The position numbers and the translations under genes are program-made. A stretch of DNA of 64,000 bases, taken from assembly GCF_000023125.1 (NCBI RefSeq), contig NC_013037.1, forward strand, positions 4,131,501-4,195,500, in the 5' to 3' direction. The DNA is from Dyadobacter fermentans DSM 18053 (GTDB lineage: Bacteria > Bacteroidota > Bacteroidia > Cytophagales > Spirosomataceae). The notes under the pieces are model-generated. The model worked only from the letters and a program-made list of their open reading frames with translations, was not told the DNA's origin and did not search any database. Below are positions 1 through 8,811 of the stretch, piece after piece; position 1 is the stretch's first letter; the number at the start of each line of letters is the position of its first letter.

Positions 1-48
1 GTGGACTGGGCGCATGCCGCTACGCTCGATGTGTCGTTGATTGCTTGA
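1..48 (+). CDS. 3' end of an upstream gene (partial, unidentified)
   Basis: Frame 1 stays open from the left edge to a TGA at 46-48 and would encode the last 15 residues of a protein ending in ATLDVSLIA. It stops 42 bases before priA on the same strand. The piece is too short to assign to a family. The call rests only on the open frame and its position, and the other two frames also stay open for part of this stretch. Confidence 0.35.
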   Translation: MDWAHAATLDVSLIA

Positions 49-90
49 CCACAAATTGCGAACTTGCGCCCGAATTAACGATTTGAATCC

Positions 91-2586
91 ATGACCTCCT
101 TATTCGAGGAAGAAATCACCCTTTTTGCCGATTTGATCCTTCCGGTACCGATCCCGAACCTGTTTACCTACCGGGTGCCGCGGGAAATGGCGTCGCTGAT
201 CAAGGTGGGGGCGCGGGTGATCGTGCAATTTGGGCAAAAGAGGGTCATAACAGCCGTGGTAGCGCAGCTGCATTCCAACCCGCCGGTGAAATACCAGGCA
301 AAATACATTCTGGAATTGCTCGACGAGCAGCCGATTGTGACCCAGCAGCAGCTCGAACTCTTTGCCTGGGTGGCCGAATATTACCTCTGCAATATCGGCG
401 AAGTGATGAATGTGGCGCTGCCTGCCGGTTTGAAAATCACCAGCCAGTCGCGCATTCAGTTAAATCCCGAGTTTGAACACGAAGATTTGCTGACCGACCA
501 GGAACAGCTGGTTGTGGAAGAGATTAAAAAGCATCAGACGCTTTCGTATGAGGAAGTCGAAAGGCTTTTGCAAAAATCGAATATCACTTCGATCATCAAA
601 TCGCTCGTCGGGAAGCGGGCGGTTATTTTATATGAGGAGGTAAAAGAGCGCTACAAGCCGAAAGTGGCGAAAAAGATCAGGCTGACGGCCGCTTATACGA
701 CCAACGAAGCGCTGTCGAAGCTCGCCGCGGACCTCGACAAGACGCCCAAGCAGCAGGAAATCCTGTTGAAATACCTCAGTTTTATCCCGGTTTACAACAA
801 TCCTGAGTTGAATTATAAGGGCCTGGACAAAAGCATTTTCAGTCAGGACGATACCATTTCGGATGCTTCTTTGAATACTCTCATCAAAAAGGGCATTTTT
901 GAGCAGTTCGAAGTTTTCGTCTCCCGCTTTGACGACATTCCGGCCGGCAACATGGGCACCATTACGCTCACGGACACCCAGCAAGAAGCCTTCCGCCAGA
1001 TCCACGAGCTATTTGCGGAAAAAGAAGTGGTGCTGCTGCATGGCATTACCGGCTCAGGCAAAACCGAAGTGTATATCGAACTGATCAAACAAGCGCTCGA
1101 AAGCGGCTCTCAAGTCTTGTTTCTACTTCCTGAAATCGCATTGACCACGCAGATCGTTGTGCGGCTTCGGAAGGTTTTCGGCGATGTGATGGGCATTTAC
1201 CATTCCAAATTCTCAGATAATGAGCGCGTGGAAGTGTGGAAGGGCATTCTGGACGGCAAGTTCCAGTTTGTGGTCGGTGTGCGCTCGGCGATATTCCTGC
1301 CGTTTGATAATCTTGGATTAGTTATCGTCGACGAGGAACACGAAACATCCTATAAACAACACGACCCGGCGCCGCGCTACAATGCACGCGATGTAGCGGT
1401 GATCATGTCGTACATGCACAAAGGCAAAACGCTGCTCGGTTCAGCGACGCCTTCGCTGGAAAGCTATTTTCATGCCCAAAGCGGCCGGTATGGATTTGTG
1501 CAAATGAAGCAGCGCTACGGAAATGCGGCATTACCGCGTTTTGAGCTGATCGACACCAAGAAGGAAAAGCGCCAGAAGCAGATGAAGAACGAGTTTTCTT
1601 CCGTTCTGCTAAGCCATTTGGAATACAACCTTAAAAACAAAGAGCAAACCATTCTCTTCCAGAACCGCCGCGGCTACTCCCCTTACCTGCAATGCGAGGA
1701 ATGCAACTGGATTTCGGAATGCGCGAATTGCGACGTAAGCCTCACATACCACATGAAGGCGCGGGAGCTCCGCTGCCACTATTGCGGACATAAGGAGGAA
1801 GTGCCGCGCACCTGCCCGCATTGCGGCTCGCCGAAAGTAAAAACGATGGGTTACGGCACGGAGAAGATCGAGGAGGAAATTAATGTAATGTACCCCGAGG
1901 CGCGCGTGCAGCGCATGGACCTCGACACGACGCGCGCTAAAAATGCCTATCAGCAAATCATTTCCGATTTCGAGGAAGGCGGGATTGACATTTTGGTGGG
2001 GACGCAAATGGTGAGCAAAGGCCTCGACTTCGACAATGTGAGCGTCGTAGGCATTTTCGATGCCGACCGCATTATCCATTTCCCCGAATTCCGCGCTTCG
2101 GAACGGGCGTTCCAAATGCTGACGCAGGTGAGCGGGCGCGCAGGCAGGCGGGCCGACAAGCCGGGGAAAGTGCTCATCCAAACGGCCAACCCCTCGCAGC
2201 CGCTGCTCGAAAAGATCATTAATAACGATTACGAGGGAATGTACGAGGCCGAAATCGCCGAGCGCGAGAAATTCAGCTACCCGCCATTTACCCGGCTGAT
2301 CAAGGTTACGGTGAAGCATATCGACGAAGGAACCGCCCTCCGCGCAGCCAAAGTACTGGCCGAAAAACTGACGTCGCATTTGGGCGCCAGCAGGGTTCTG
2401 GGGCCGCAGCCGCCGCTGGTCGAAAGAGTAAGAAATCAGTTTTTGTTCGATATTCTCATCAAACTTGAACGAGAAAAGATTAATTTTAAGGCGGCAAAGT
2501 CATTTATACAGGAAAAAGTAATTGACACTCTGACTGACAAGACGCTAAAAAGCATCCAGGTCGTGATTGACGTGGATTGTTTATAA
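91..2586 (+). CDS. priA: Primosomal protein N' (replication restart helicase PriA)
   Basis: PriA is a superfamily 2 DNA helicase that recognises stalled forks and reloads the replicative helicase. The 831-residue length is normal for Bacteroidota PriA. The N-terminal 3'-end-binding domain (about 1-110) contains PVPIPNLFTYRVP. Walker A is GITGSGKT at 318-325 and the DEEH box is at 414-417. Eight cysteines in CxxC pairs between about 535 and 578 form the two zinc sites. The QVSGRAGRR helicase motif lies in the second RecA lobe. The ATG at 91 begins directly before the conserved N-terminal domain. pyk follows after 28 bases and may share the transcript. Confidence 0.97.
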   Translation: MTSLFEEEITLFADLILPVPIPNLFTYRVPREMASLIKVGARVIVQFGQKRVITAVVAQLHSNPPVKYQAKYILELLDEQPIVTQQQLELFAWVAEYYLCNIGEVMNVALPAGLKITSQSRIQLNPEFEHEDLLTDQEQLVVEEIKKHQTLSYEEVERLLQKSNITSIIKSLVGKRAVILYEEVKERYKPKVAKKIRLTAAYTTNEALSKLAADLDKTPKQQEILLKYLSFIPVYNNPELNYKGLDKSIFSQDDTISDASLNTLIKKGIFEQFEVFVSRFDDIPAGNMGTITLTDTQQEAFRQIHELFAEKEVVLLHGITGSGKTEVYIELIKQALESGSQVLFLLPEIALTTQIVVRLRKVFGDVMGIYHSKFSDNERVEVWKGILDGKFQFVVGVRSAIFLPFDNLGLVIVDEEHETSYKQHDPAPRYNARDVAVIMSYMHKGKTLLGSATPSLESYFHAQSGRYGFVQMKQRYGNAALPRFELIDTKKEKRQKQMKNEFSSVLLSHLEYNLKNKEQTILFQNRRGYSPYLQCEECNWISECANCDVSLTYHMKARELRCHYCGHKEEVPRTCPHCGSPKVKTMGYGTEKIEEEINVMYPEARVQRMDLDTTRAKNAYQQIISDFEEGGIDILVGTQMVSKGLDFDNVSVVGIFDADRIIHFPEFRASERAFQMLTQVSGRAGRRADKPGKVLIQTANPSQPLLEKIINNDYEGMYEAEIAEREKFSYPPFTRLIKVTVKHIDEGTALRAAKVLAEKLTSHLGASRVLGPQPPLVERVRNQFLFDILIKLEREKINFKAAKSFIQEKVIDTLTDKTLKSIQVVIDVDCL

Positions 2587-2614
2587 AACATCATTTTTAC
2601 TGCACATTAACTTT

Positions 2615-4054
2615 ATGTCTTCCAAAAAAACCAGAATTGTTGCAACCGTAGGCCCTGCCTCGGAATCGAAAGAAACGTTATATGCATTGGCCAAAGCAGG
2701 AGTGAACGTGTTCCGTCTCAACTTCTCCCACGGCACCCACGCCGACCACCTGCAAAGACTCACCAATATCCGCGAGATCAACGAAGAGCATGGCCTTAAC
2801 CTCGCCATTCTGCAAGATTTACAAGGGCCGAAAATCCGTATCGGTCTGGTAGCTGAGAAGGACGGCGTTCTGATCGAGGCAGGCAAAAAACTGATCCTTT
2901 CCAACACCGAGGTGCTGGGTACTGCCGAGAAAGTGAGCACACCTTACGACGGGATGTACAATGATGTGAAGATCGGTGACCGCGTGTTGATGGATGATGG
3001 TAAACTGGAAGTGCTGGTAACCGGCATCGAAGGATCGGATGTGATCACGGAGGTGATTTATGGCGGTTATCTGAAATCTAAAAAAGGTGTTAACCTGCCA
3101 AATACAAAGGTTTCGATGCCTTCGGTAACGCCGAAAGACTGGGAAGACCTGGACTTTGGTCTGGAAAACAATGTAGAATGGATCGCATTGTCGTTCGTTC
3201 GCACGGCGGAGGAAATCCTGAAAGTAAAAGAATATATTGCCAACAAAGGCAAATTTGCCCGCGTGGTAGCGAAAATCGAGAAGCCTGAGGCGATCCTGAA
3301 TATCGACGAGATCATCGAAGCAACAGACGCGATTATGGTTGCGCGCGGTGACCTCGGGGTGGAATTGCCTGCGGAAGAGGTTCCGATGATCCAGAAAATG
3401 ATTGTGGAGAAATGTAACCGTGCCGGCAAGCCTGTAATCGTGGCTACGCAAATGCTGGAATCGATGATCGAGAGCCCGCGCGCCACCCGCGCCGAGCTGA
3501 ACGACGTAGCGAACTCGGTACTTGACGGCGCTGACGCTGTAATGCTTTCGGCTGAAACAGCTTCCGGTAAATATCCGATCCTGGCCGTTGAAAGCATGAG
3601 CCGCACCATTGAAAAAGTGGAAGCGTCTAGCAAAAGCATTTATTTCAAACACCACGCGGCAGTAAACGACACGCCTGGTGCCTACAAACTGAACGACAAT
3701 GTGGTAATGAGCGCATGCCGTCTGGCGCGCGATACCCAAGCTGCGGCGATCATCGGCATCACGCGCTCGGGCTACACATCATTCCGCCTGTCGCACCACC
3801 GCCCGAAAGCCAACTTGCTGATTTTCACATCCAACAGAATGCTGATGAACCAGCTGGCGCTTTATTGGGGCACCAAGGTATTCTACTACGACCGCGACCA
3901 GGGTGTTTCTACCGACGATCTGATCGAAGACATCAAAACTTTCCTCGTTGAAAAAGGCGAGCTGCAAAAAGGTGATGTGTTCATCAATACACTGAGCATG
4001 CCGGTTTCAAGACAGCGCAAGACGAATACGGTGAAATTGAGCGTGGTGGAGTAA
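2615..4054 (+). CDS. pyk: Pyruvate kinase
   Basis: Catalyses the last step of glycolysis, phosphoenolpyruvate plus ADP to pyruvate plus ATP, in the cytoplasm. The 479 residues from the ATG at 2615 match the usual length. Visible family landmarks are KKTRIVATVGPAS at the N terminus, RLNFSHG, the active-site stretch with MVARGDLGVELP, ATQMLESMI and the SAETASGKYP segment. The frame is open further upstream, into the end of priA, but only the ATG at 2615 starts at the conserved N terminus. A strong terminator follows at 4080. A C-terminal regulatory-type domain is present, from about residue 360. Confidence 0.97.
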   Translation: MSSKKTRIVATVGPASESKETLYALAKAGVNVFRLNFSHGTHADHLQRLTNIREINEEHGLNLAILQDLQGPKIRIGLVAEKDGVLIEAGKKLILSNTEVLGTAEKVSTPYDGMYNDVKIGDRVLMDDGKLEVLVTGIEGSDVITEVIYGGYLKSKKGVNLPNTKVSMPSVTPKDWEDLDFGLENNVEWIALSFVRTAEEILKVKEYIANKGKFARVVAKIEKPEAILNIDEIIEATDAIMVARGDLGVELPAEEVPMIQKMIVEKCNRAGKPVIVATQMLESMIESPRATRAELNDVANSVLDGADAVMLSAETASGKYPILAVESMSRTIEKVEASSKSIYFKHHAAVNDTPGAYKLNDNVVMSACRLARDTQAAAIIGITRSGYTSFRLSHHRPKANLLIFTSNRMLMNQLALYWGTKVFYYDRDQGVSTDDLIEDIKTFLVEKGELQKGDVFINTLSMPVSRQRKTNTVKLSVVE

Positions 4055-4079
4055 CATCACGGATGTTCATACTACAAGG

Positions 4080-4109
4080 GCGACGGGATTTGATTCCGTC
4101 GCTTTTTTT
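4080..4109 (+). terminator. Rho-independent terminator after pyk
   Basis: GCGACGG at 4080-4086 pairs with CCGTCGC at 4096-4102 across a nine-base loop and is followed by seven T residues. It lies 26 bases after the pyk stop codon. Confidence 0.85.
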
Positions 4110-4210
4110 ATGTTATGCCGCCTGCTCATCGAGCGATTGACTTTGCACATTCTACTGAAAATCAGTTATAGATTTTTGTATATTTGATAATGGGCTAAAC
4201 GATTCAAATC

Positions 4211-4834
4211 ATGATCGCTTCACCAAGACCTGGCTTCGACATTCCTGAAAACGCATTGGAGAAAAGCATTCCGACATCGCTAATCCGCGAGATTATTGAT
4301 GGGAAGCCTTACTACTACAAAGGCTACCAGGAAGTGCTCGCAGGCAATGTCAATGAAGAAGGTGTCATGGGTTGCAGTATTTTACAATCATTCATCGTCG
4401 CTTATCTGGTACGTGTTCTTCTTCGTTCGATCGACGAAGACAGATATCTCATAGCTTCCAATGAACCCGGTCTCCACATTGATAAGAAAAACAATCTGTC
4501 TTCCGACATTCTGGTTTTTGACTACAACGTGTTGACAATCGATGAGATCAATCTGCGTTATGCGCAAGTTCCCCCTATAATATCAGTCGAAGTAGACACG
4601 CGCATTGAATTGGAAAATGTCGCTGAGAGTAAGTATGTGGCGATGAAAACAATGAAGCTGCTAAATTTTGGCGTAAAAAAAGTCATTTGGTTTTTTACTG
4701 AGACAAAGCAAATTATGATCGCCACACCCGGCAACTGGGCGACGTTCGGCTGGGATCATGAAGTTGCATTAATGCCTGGCGCTCTGTGTAATGTAGGGCA
4801 ATATCTTCGCAGCAAAGGCTCAAAGTATGCCTAG
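4211..4834 (+). CDS. Uma2-family (DUF820) nuclease-like protein
   Basis: The 207 residues resemble the Uma2 family, which has a PD-(D/E)xK-type fold and is often annotated as a putative restriction endonuclease. Its biological role is not established. Visible family features are an SSDILVFD segment (the expected acidic residue), a central SVEVD strand, and a lysine-rich helix before KKVIWFF. The sequence departs further from the family pattern than the second Uma2 gene at 11175: the usual SPS/T-x-x-x-D loop after the central strand is missing. It stands alone between two terminators with no methylase or mobile element near it. Confidence 0.75.
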   Translation: MIASPRPGFDIPENALEKSIPTSLIREIIDGKPYYYKGYQEVLAGNVNEEGVMGCSILQSFIVAYLVRVLLRSIDEDRYLIASNEPGLHIDKKNNLSSDILVFDYNVLTIDEINLRYAQVPPIISVEVDTRIELENVAESKYVAMKTMKLLNFGVKKVIWFFTETKQIMIATPGNWATFGWDHEVALMPGALCNVGQYLRSKGSKYA

Positions 4835-4860
4835 CATAAAATATTCATAATCAACATAAA

Positions 4861-4890
4861 CCGTCGACTTTACAACCCGACGGTTTTTTT
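4861..4890 (+). terminator. Rho-independent terminator after the Uma2 gene
   Basis: CCGTCG at 4861-4866 pairs with CGACGG at 4878-4883, followed by a run of seven T residues. It separates the Uma2 gene from the BlaI promoter region that begins about 15 bases later. Confidence 0.7.
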
Positions 4891-4904
4891 ATTTTTTCAT
4901 AATA

Positions 4905-4948
4905 ACTAATAAAATAGTTTTGAAACTAACGAAATAGTAATACCTTTG
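4905..4948 (+). promoter_or_regulatory. Promoter with tandem BlaI-type operators
   Basis: Two near-identical 14-base palindromic elements, ACTAATAAAATAGT (4905-4918) and ACTAACGAAATAGT (4925-4938), sit exactly 20 bases apart, start to start, which is two helical turns. Each has ACTA and TAGT ends. A Bacteroidota-type minus-7 element TACCTTTG (4941-4948) follows, and TTTG at 4919-4922 is a suitably placed minus-33 element. The second operator fills the spacer of the promoter and the first abuts the minus-33 element. That BlaI (start 4991) binds here is inferred from position and symmetry. Confidence 0.65.
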
Positions 4949-4990
4949 AAATAAGCATCATTAATAACCCATTTTAAAAGAAAGAACAAT

Positions 4991-5365
4991 ATGGAAATCC
5001 GTAACCTGACGAGGGCTGAGGAAGAGGTCATGAGAATTCTCTGGCAATTGAAGAAAGCATTTGTGAAGGACATCCTTGCCGAAATGCCCGAGCCCAAGCC
5101 TGCCTATAACACCGTATCGACCATCATTAGGATACTCGAAAAGAAAGAGGTGGTGGGATATAATGCCTACGGCAAGACACACGAGTACTATCCGCTCATC
5201 TCGGAAGAAGAATATAAACGACACGAAATGAAGCAGTTAATGGTCAATTATTTCGATAATTCGCTGCCTAATCTCGTTTCCTTTTTCGTGAAGGACAATG
5301 ATCTTAACACCAAGGACCTGGACGAGATCATGAAGCTCATCAATCAACACAAAAACGACCAGTAA
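4991..5365 (+). CDS. BlaI/MecI/CopY-family transcriptional repressor
   Basis: A 124-residue winged-helix repressor of the family that represses beta-lactamase or stress genes until cleaved by a partner M56 membrane peptidase. The N terminus (LTRAEEEVMRILW), the recognition region around PAYNTVSTIIRILEKK and the wing GKTHEYYPLIS are typical. The C-terminal helices (about 80-120) would form the dimer and contain the cleavage site in known homologues. It lies 15 bases upstream of the first M56 peptidase and 42 bases after a promoter with two matching palindromes, so self-repression of the three-gene unit is likely. The inducing signal is unknown, and no beta-lactamase is nearby. Confidence 0.92.
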   Translation: MEIRNLTRAEEEVMRILWQLKKAFVKDILAEMPEPKPAYNTVSTIIRILEKKEVVGYNAYGKTHEYYPLISEEEYKRHEMKQLMVNYFDNSLPNLVSFFVKDNDLNTKDLDEIMKLINQHKNDQ

Positions 5366-5380
5366 AAACATCTGTCAGCC

Positions 5381-6901
5381 ATGGAAACATTACTTTACAT
5401 CGGCAAGGTGAGCCTATACTGGACGTTGCTATACGGCTGCTACTGGCTGATGCTGCGCAAGCACACCTTCTTCCAGTGGAACCGCGCCTATCTGGTCGCC
5501 TCGCTGCTCGCAGCATTCCTGCTTCCCGAGGTGATTTATCCGGCATCGGGGCCGGAGCTGCCGGTTATTTACGAGGTCAATGCCGCTGCGTTCACCGTGT
5601 CGGCCGCGCCCAGGGAGCCGGCGAGCGGATTTAACTGGTGGCAGGGAATTGCGATCGTTTACGCATTCGGGCTGGCGATCTTCGGTTCGCAGCTTATCCG
5701 CGAAGTCGCAAAGCTGGTACGGTACCTGAAATCGGGGGAAGTGATCGGCCTTGAAGATTGCACGATCGTCCTCATCGATTCGAACCAGGTAGGCTCGTTT
5801 TCCTTCCTGAAATGGATTGTCATCAACCGGAACGACTACGAAAATCACTTCGACGCGATATTAAGGCATGAAATGGTGCACACGCACCAGCGCCACAGCC
5901 TCGACATCCTGCTCGTGGAGGTGCTCCGGACCCTATTCTGGTTTCACCCGGTGCTGCCGCTGTACAAACGCTCCTTGCAGGAAATCCACGAGTACCTGGC
6001 CGATGCCGAGGCGCCGAATCGCGAGCATTATGCCAAATTTCTCGTTGCCTACGCCCTCAATGCGCCCGTGGCTGCGCTCACGAACCATTTTTTCAAACCA
6101 TCCCAAATTAAAAATCGGATCAAGATGATTTACAAAAGCAGAACTTCGAAGTGGATGCTCGGCACGTACGCCGTGGCAGCCGCGCTGATTGGCAGTGTTG
6201 CAGTATTCGTTGCCGGTTGCGAGAGCCAGGTTTCCAAGGAAACGGAACCACCCAAAGTGGAGCAAAAAGAAGCAGTGGTAGTGCCCGACGAGGCAGTGAA
6301 AGACGAAAAAGTTTATACTGTGGTCGACAAGCATCCCCTGTTTCCGGGAGGCGTCAAAGAGATGTACAAGTTTCTCGGACAAAATATCAGATATCCTAAA
6401 AAAGCGATCGACGCGAATGTACAAGGCCGGGTGTTTCTGGCATTCGTGGTGACGGAAACCGGCGAGATCAGCGACCTCCGCATTCTGAAAGGATTGGGCG
6501 CTGGCTGTGACGAAGAGGCACTGAGGGTCGTTTCGACGATGCCCAAATGGGTACCCGGCGAGGTCGACGGCAAGCCGGTTCGTGTTAAATATAACTTGCC
6601 GATCAATTTCCAGCTGGAAGAAACGCCTTCTAACGACACGACGCAGGCTACTGTGCCGGGCGTTGCTAAATCCCCAACAAAAGTTACGTTGCGCCTGAAC
6701 GACCAGCTGACGCTGCCCGGTTCGCAACCGCTTTACATCCTGAACGGTGAGGAAATGGAAGAAGGCCTATCACTTAATACGATTGATCCCAACACCATCG
6801 AGAGCCTCAACGTTTTCAAAGGCGCGGAGGCGACGAAAATCTACGGTTCGAAGGGCGCAAACGGTGTCATCTCCATCATTACCAAAGACAATAACAAATA
6901 A
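5381..6901 (+). CDS. M56 (BlaR1-type) membrane peptidase fused to TonB domain and plug-like tail
   Basis: The 506-residue protein has an N-terminal polytopic region (membrane segments at about 1-60 and 85-110), the zinc metalloprotease motif HEMVH at 163-167 and a downstream HEYLAD at 203-208, as in BlaR1/MecR1. A further membrane segment at about 255-280 is followed by a Pro/Glu/Lys-rich linker, a TonB C-terminal domain at about 315-415 (FPGGVKEMY, the YP motif, then the KPVRVKY strand), and a final 55 residues resembling the plug of SusC-type receptors (IYGSKGANGVISI). The penicillin-binding sensor domain of BlaR1 is absent. It probably cleaves the adjacent BlaI. Signal and partner receptor are unknown. 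Confidence 0.88.
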   Translation: METLLYIGKVSLYWTLLYGCYWLMLRKHTFFQWNRAYLVASLLAAFLLPEVIYPASGPELPVIYEVNAAAFTVSAAPREPASGFNWWQGIAIVYAFGLAIFGSQLIREVAKLVRYLKSGEVIGLEDCTIVLIDSNQVGSFSFLKWIVINRNDYENHFDAILRHEMVHTHQRHSLDILLVEVLRTLFWFHPVLPLYKRSLQEIHEYLADAEAPNREHYAKFLVAYALNAPVAALTNHFFKPSQIKNRIKMIYKSRTSKWMLGTYAVAAALIGSVAVFVAGCESQVSKETEPPKVEQKEAVVVPDEAVKDEKVYTVVDKHPLFPGGVKEMYKFLGQNIRYPKKAIDANVQGRVFLAFVVTETGEISDLRILKGLGAGCDEEALRVVSTMPKWVPGEVDGKPVRVKYNLPINFQLEETPSNDTTQATVPGVAKSPTKVTLRLNDQLTLPGSQPLYILNGEEMEEGLSLNTIDPNTIESLNVFKGAEATKIYGSKGANGVISIITKDNNK

Positions 6902-6913
6902 TTCTCTCCCGGC

Positions 6914-8728
6914 ATGGAAACGCTCCTTTATTTGTTGAAAGTCAATTTGTACTGGGGCGCATTTTACGCCTGCTACTGGCTCCTGCTCCGCAAGCACACT
7001 TTCTTTCACTGGAACCGTTTCTACCTGCTGGGTTCGTTACTGATCGCCTTCGCATTGCCTGCATTACGCTTCTCAGCACCGGTAACGACCATTTACGTAC
7101 CCGAAACCGTCTACCAGAAAGCGACTATCTCAGTAGCCGTGGTGGCCGGCCATGCTCCGCAAACAGGTAGCGGTGAATGGCTGTGGCTGATCGCAGCTGC
7201 GTATCTTGCCGGCGTGGTCGTGCTGGGATGGCAATTCCTTTCCGGTTTGAGGCGGTTGATCCGGATAGCGCGCCAAAGTGAAACAATCGGAATGGGCCAG
7301 TACACGCTCGTAATGCTGCCGGAATGCAATGTTAGGCACGGCGGAAGCTCTTTTTCGTTTTTCCACTGGCTATTCCTGAGCGCACACGACTACCGGCACA
7401 ACCCCGACGCGGTGATCCGCCATGAATGCGAGCACATCCGGCAATGGCACACGGCGGACATACTGGTGGTCGAACTGCTCAAAATCGGTTTCTGGTTCAA
7501 TCCGGTGCTGTGGCTTTACAAACGCTGCATTCAAACCGTGCACGAGTACCTCGCCGACCAGCCGGTTCCCGACCGGCACGGTTACGCGTCGTTTCTCGTG
7601 GCTTATGCGCTCCGCAGCCCGGATATCGCGGTGGCTAATCATTTTTTCAACTCGTCGATGCTCAAAAACCGGATTGATATGATCTACAAAAAGCGCAGTT
7701 CCCGTTGGCTGCTGGCCAAATATCTGCTAATCCTGCCGGTGCTCATGTGCTCTATGGCCATTTCAGCTTCCCGGTCGCCGTTGCAAGCGATCCAGCGGCT
7801 GGATGCCGCTATCGGACAGAACATCCGCGTAAAGGGTAACCTCACCAATGAACAGAAAGAGCCTGTTTCGGATGCGATAGTGATCGTAGCCGGAACCACA
7901 CGCGGCACCACTACCGACCGGAACGGCTGGTTTGAGCTGGACAATGTGCCGACCGGCGCCAAACTGGTCATCACGCATGTTGCCTATCAAGCGGTTGAAG
8001 TGACGGTTTCTGATAATCAAACCGAGCTCATGCTGGTTATGAAAAAGGCGGTGAATCAAATCACCGGCCCGGTGATCGTCGGGAAACCGGCAACCGCCAC
8101 AGCGCCGGTAACTGCCTCCGCGCCCCCTTCGACGGTGGATCGCAATATGAAAGTGGTAGAGCAGCAACCACAGTTTCCCGGCGGAAGGGAAGCCCTCATG
8201 CAATATTTAATGCAAAATCTGGAATATCCTGAAATTGCCCGGCAGATCAGACTGGAAGCTATCGCGCTGGTTTCATTCACGGTGGATAAAAACGGCGAAA
8301 TCCGCAATGCCAAAAGCCTGAAAAACATCGGCTATGGCATCGACAAGGAAGCGTTGCGGGTGGTGAACGATATGCCGAAGTGGAATCCGGCGGTGCAAAA
8401 CGGTAAGCCGGTTGAAATGGAATACACCCTTGAAGTGAATTTCAAAATGGAGGACAAAAGTGAGGATAAGCGCCAGGGGTTCATGAATTTCAGAGACATT
8501 ACTCCCGCCTCTTCGATGGAAAAAATAGGTAAGCTGTTCGGTAATCCATTAGACATTCTGGCATCCGGCAAAGTGCCCGAGGTGAGGTATGGAGCAGTGA
8601 ATTACAAGACTTCAAGCAATGCGGCTACCGAGTACATGTCGAATGACAATGGGACATACAGGTATCTCAACTATGGCCTCACATCCCGGCGATATGCCGC
8701 GCCAGTCTTGAAATACAGGGCAAAATAG
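6914..8728 (+). CDS. M56 (BlaR1-type) membrane peptidase with carboxypeptidase-regulatory-like and TonB domains
   Basis: This 604-residue paralogue starts 12 bases after its neighbour, and both begin METLLY. The zinc motif is HECEH at 170-174, with HEYLAD at 210-215. After the last membrane segment (about 270-290) comes a carboxypeptidase-D-regulatory-like beta domain (about 300-380, containing GTTRGTTTDRNGWF), which replaces the bare linker of the first protein. A TonB C-terminal domain follows (about 410-510, FPGGREALMQYL) and then a divergent tail of about 90 residues without the plug motif. The pair probably arose by tandem duplication and then diverged in the periplasmic part, which suggests two inputs to one repressor. 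Confidence 0.87.
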   Translation: METLLYLLKVNLYWGAFYACYWLLLRKHTFFHWNRFYLLGSLLIAFALPALRFSAPVTTIYVPETVYQKATISVAVVAGHAPQTGSGEWLWLIAAAYLAGVVVLGWQFLSGLRRLIRIARQSETIGMGQYTLVMLPECNVRHGGSSFSFFHWLFLSAHDYRHNPDAVIRHECEHIRQWHTADILVVELLKIGFWFNPVLWLYKRCIQTVHEYLADQPVPDRHGYASFLVAYALRSPDIAVANHFFNSSMLKNRIDMIYKKRSSRWLLAKYLLILPVLMCSMAISASRSPLQAIQRLDAAIGQNIRVKGNLTNEQKEPVSDAIVIVAGTTRGTTTDRNGWFELDNVPTGAKLVITHVAYQAVEVTVSDNQTELMLVMKKAVNQITGPVIVGKPATATAPVTASAPPSTVDRNMKVVEQQPQFPGGREALMQYLMQNLEYPEIARQIRLEAIALVSFTVDKNGEIRNAKSLKNIGYGIDKEALRVVNDMPKWNPAVQNGKPVEMEYTLEVNFKMEDKSEDKRQGFMNFRDITPASSMEKIGKLFGNPLDILASGKVPEVRYGAVNYKTSSNAATEYMSNDNGTYRYLNYGLTSRRYAAPVLKYRAK

Positions 8729-8811
8729 AAACGCGTAATGCCGGTTTTCGCAGCGCATTTCGCGTTTTAATGCGGATATTTGGAAGATATACCAAACCTA
8801 TTCTTCCTTTC

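Noticed and set aside
1609..2379. 256-codon open frame on the minus strand inside priA
   Set aside because: It lies antisense to the conserved helicase and zinc-site coding sequence and its product has no recognisable composition or start context.
4211..4834. Restriction-modification system based on the Uma2 gene
   Set aside because: No methyltransferase or specificity gene lies nearby, and the family's nuclease role is unproven.
4905..8728. Beta-lactam resistance locus (bla/mec type)
   Set aside because: There is no beta-lactamase or PBP2a gene, and the M56 proteins lack the penicillin-binding sensor domain.
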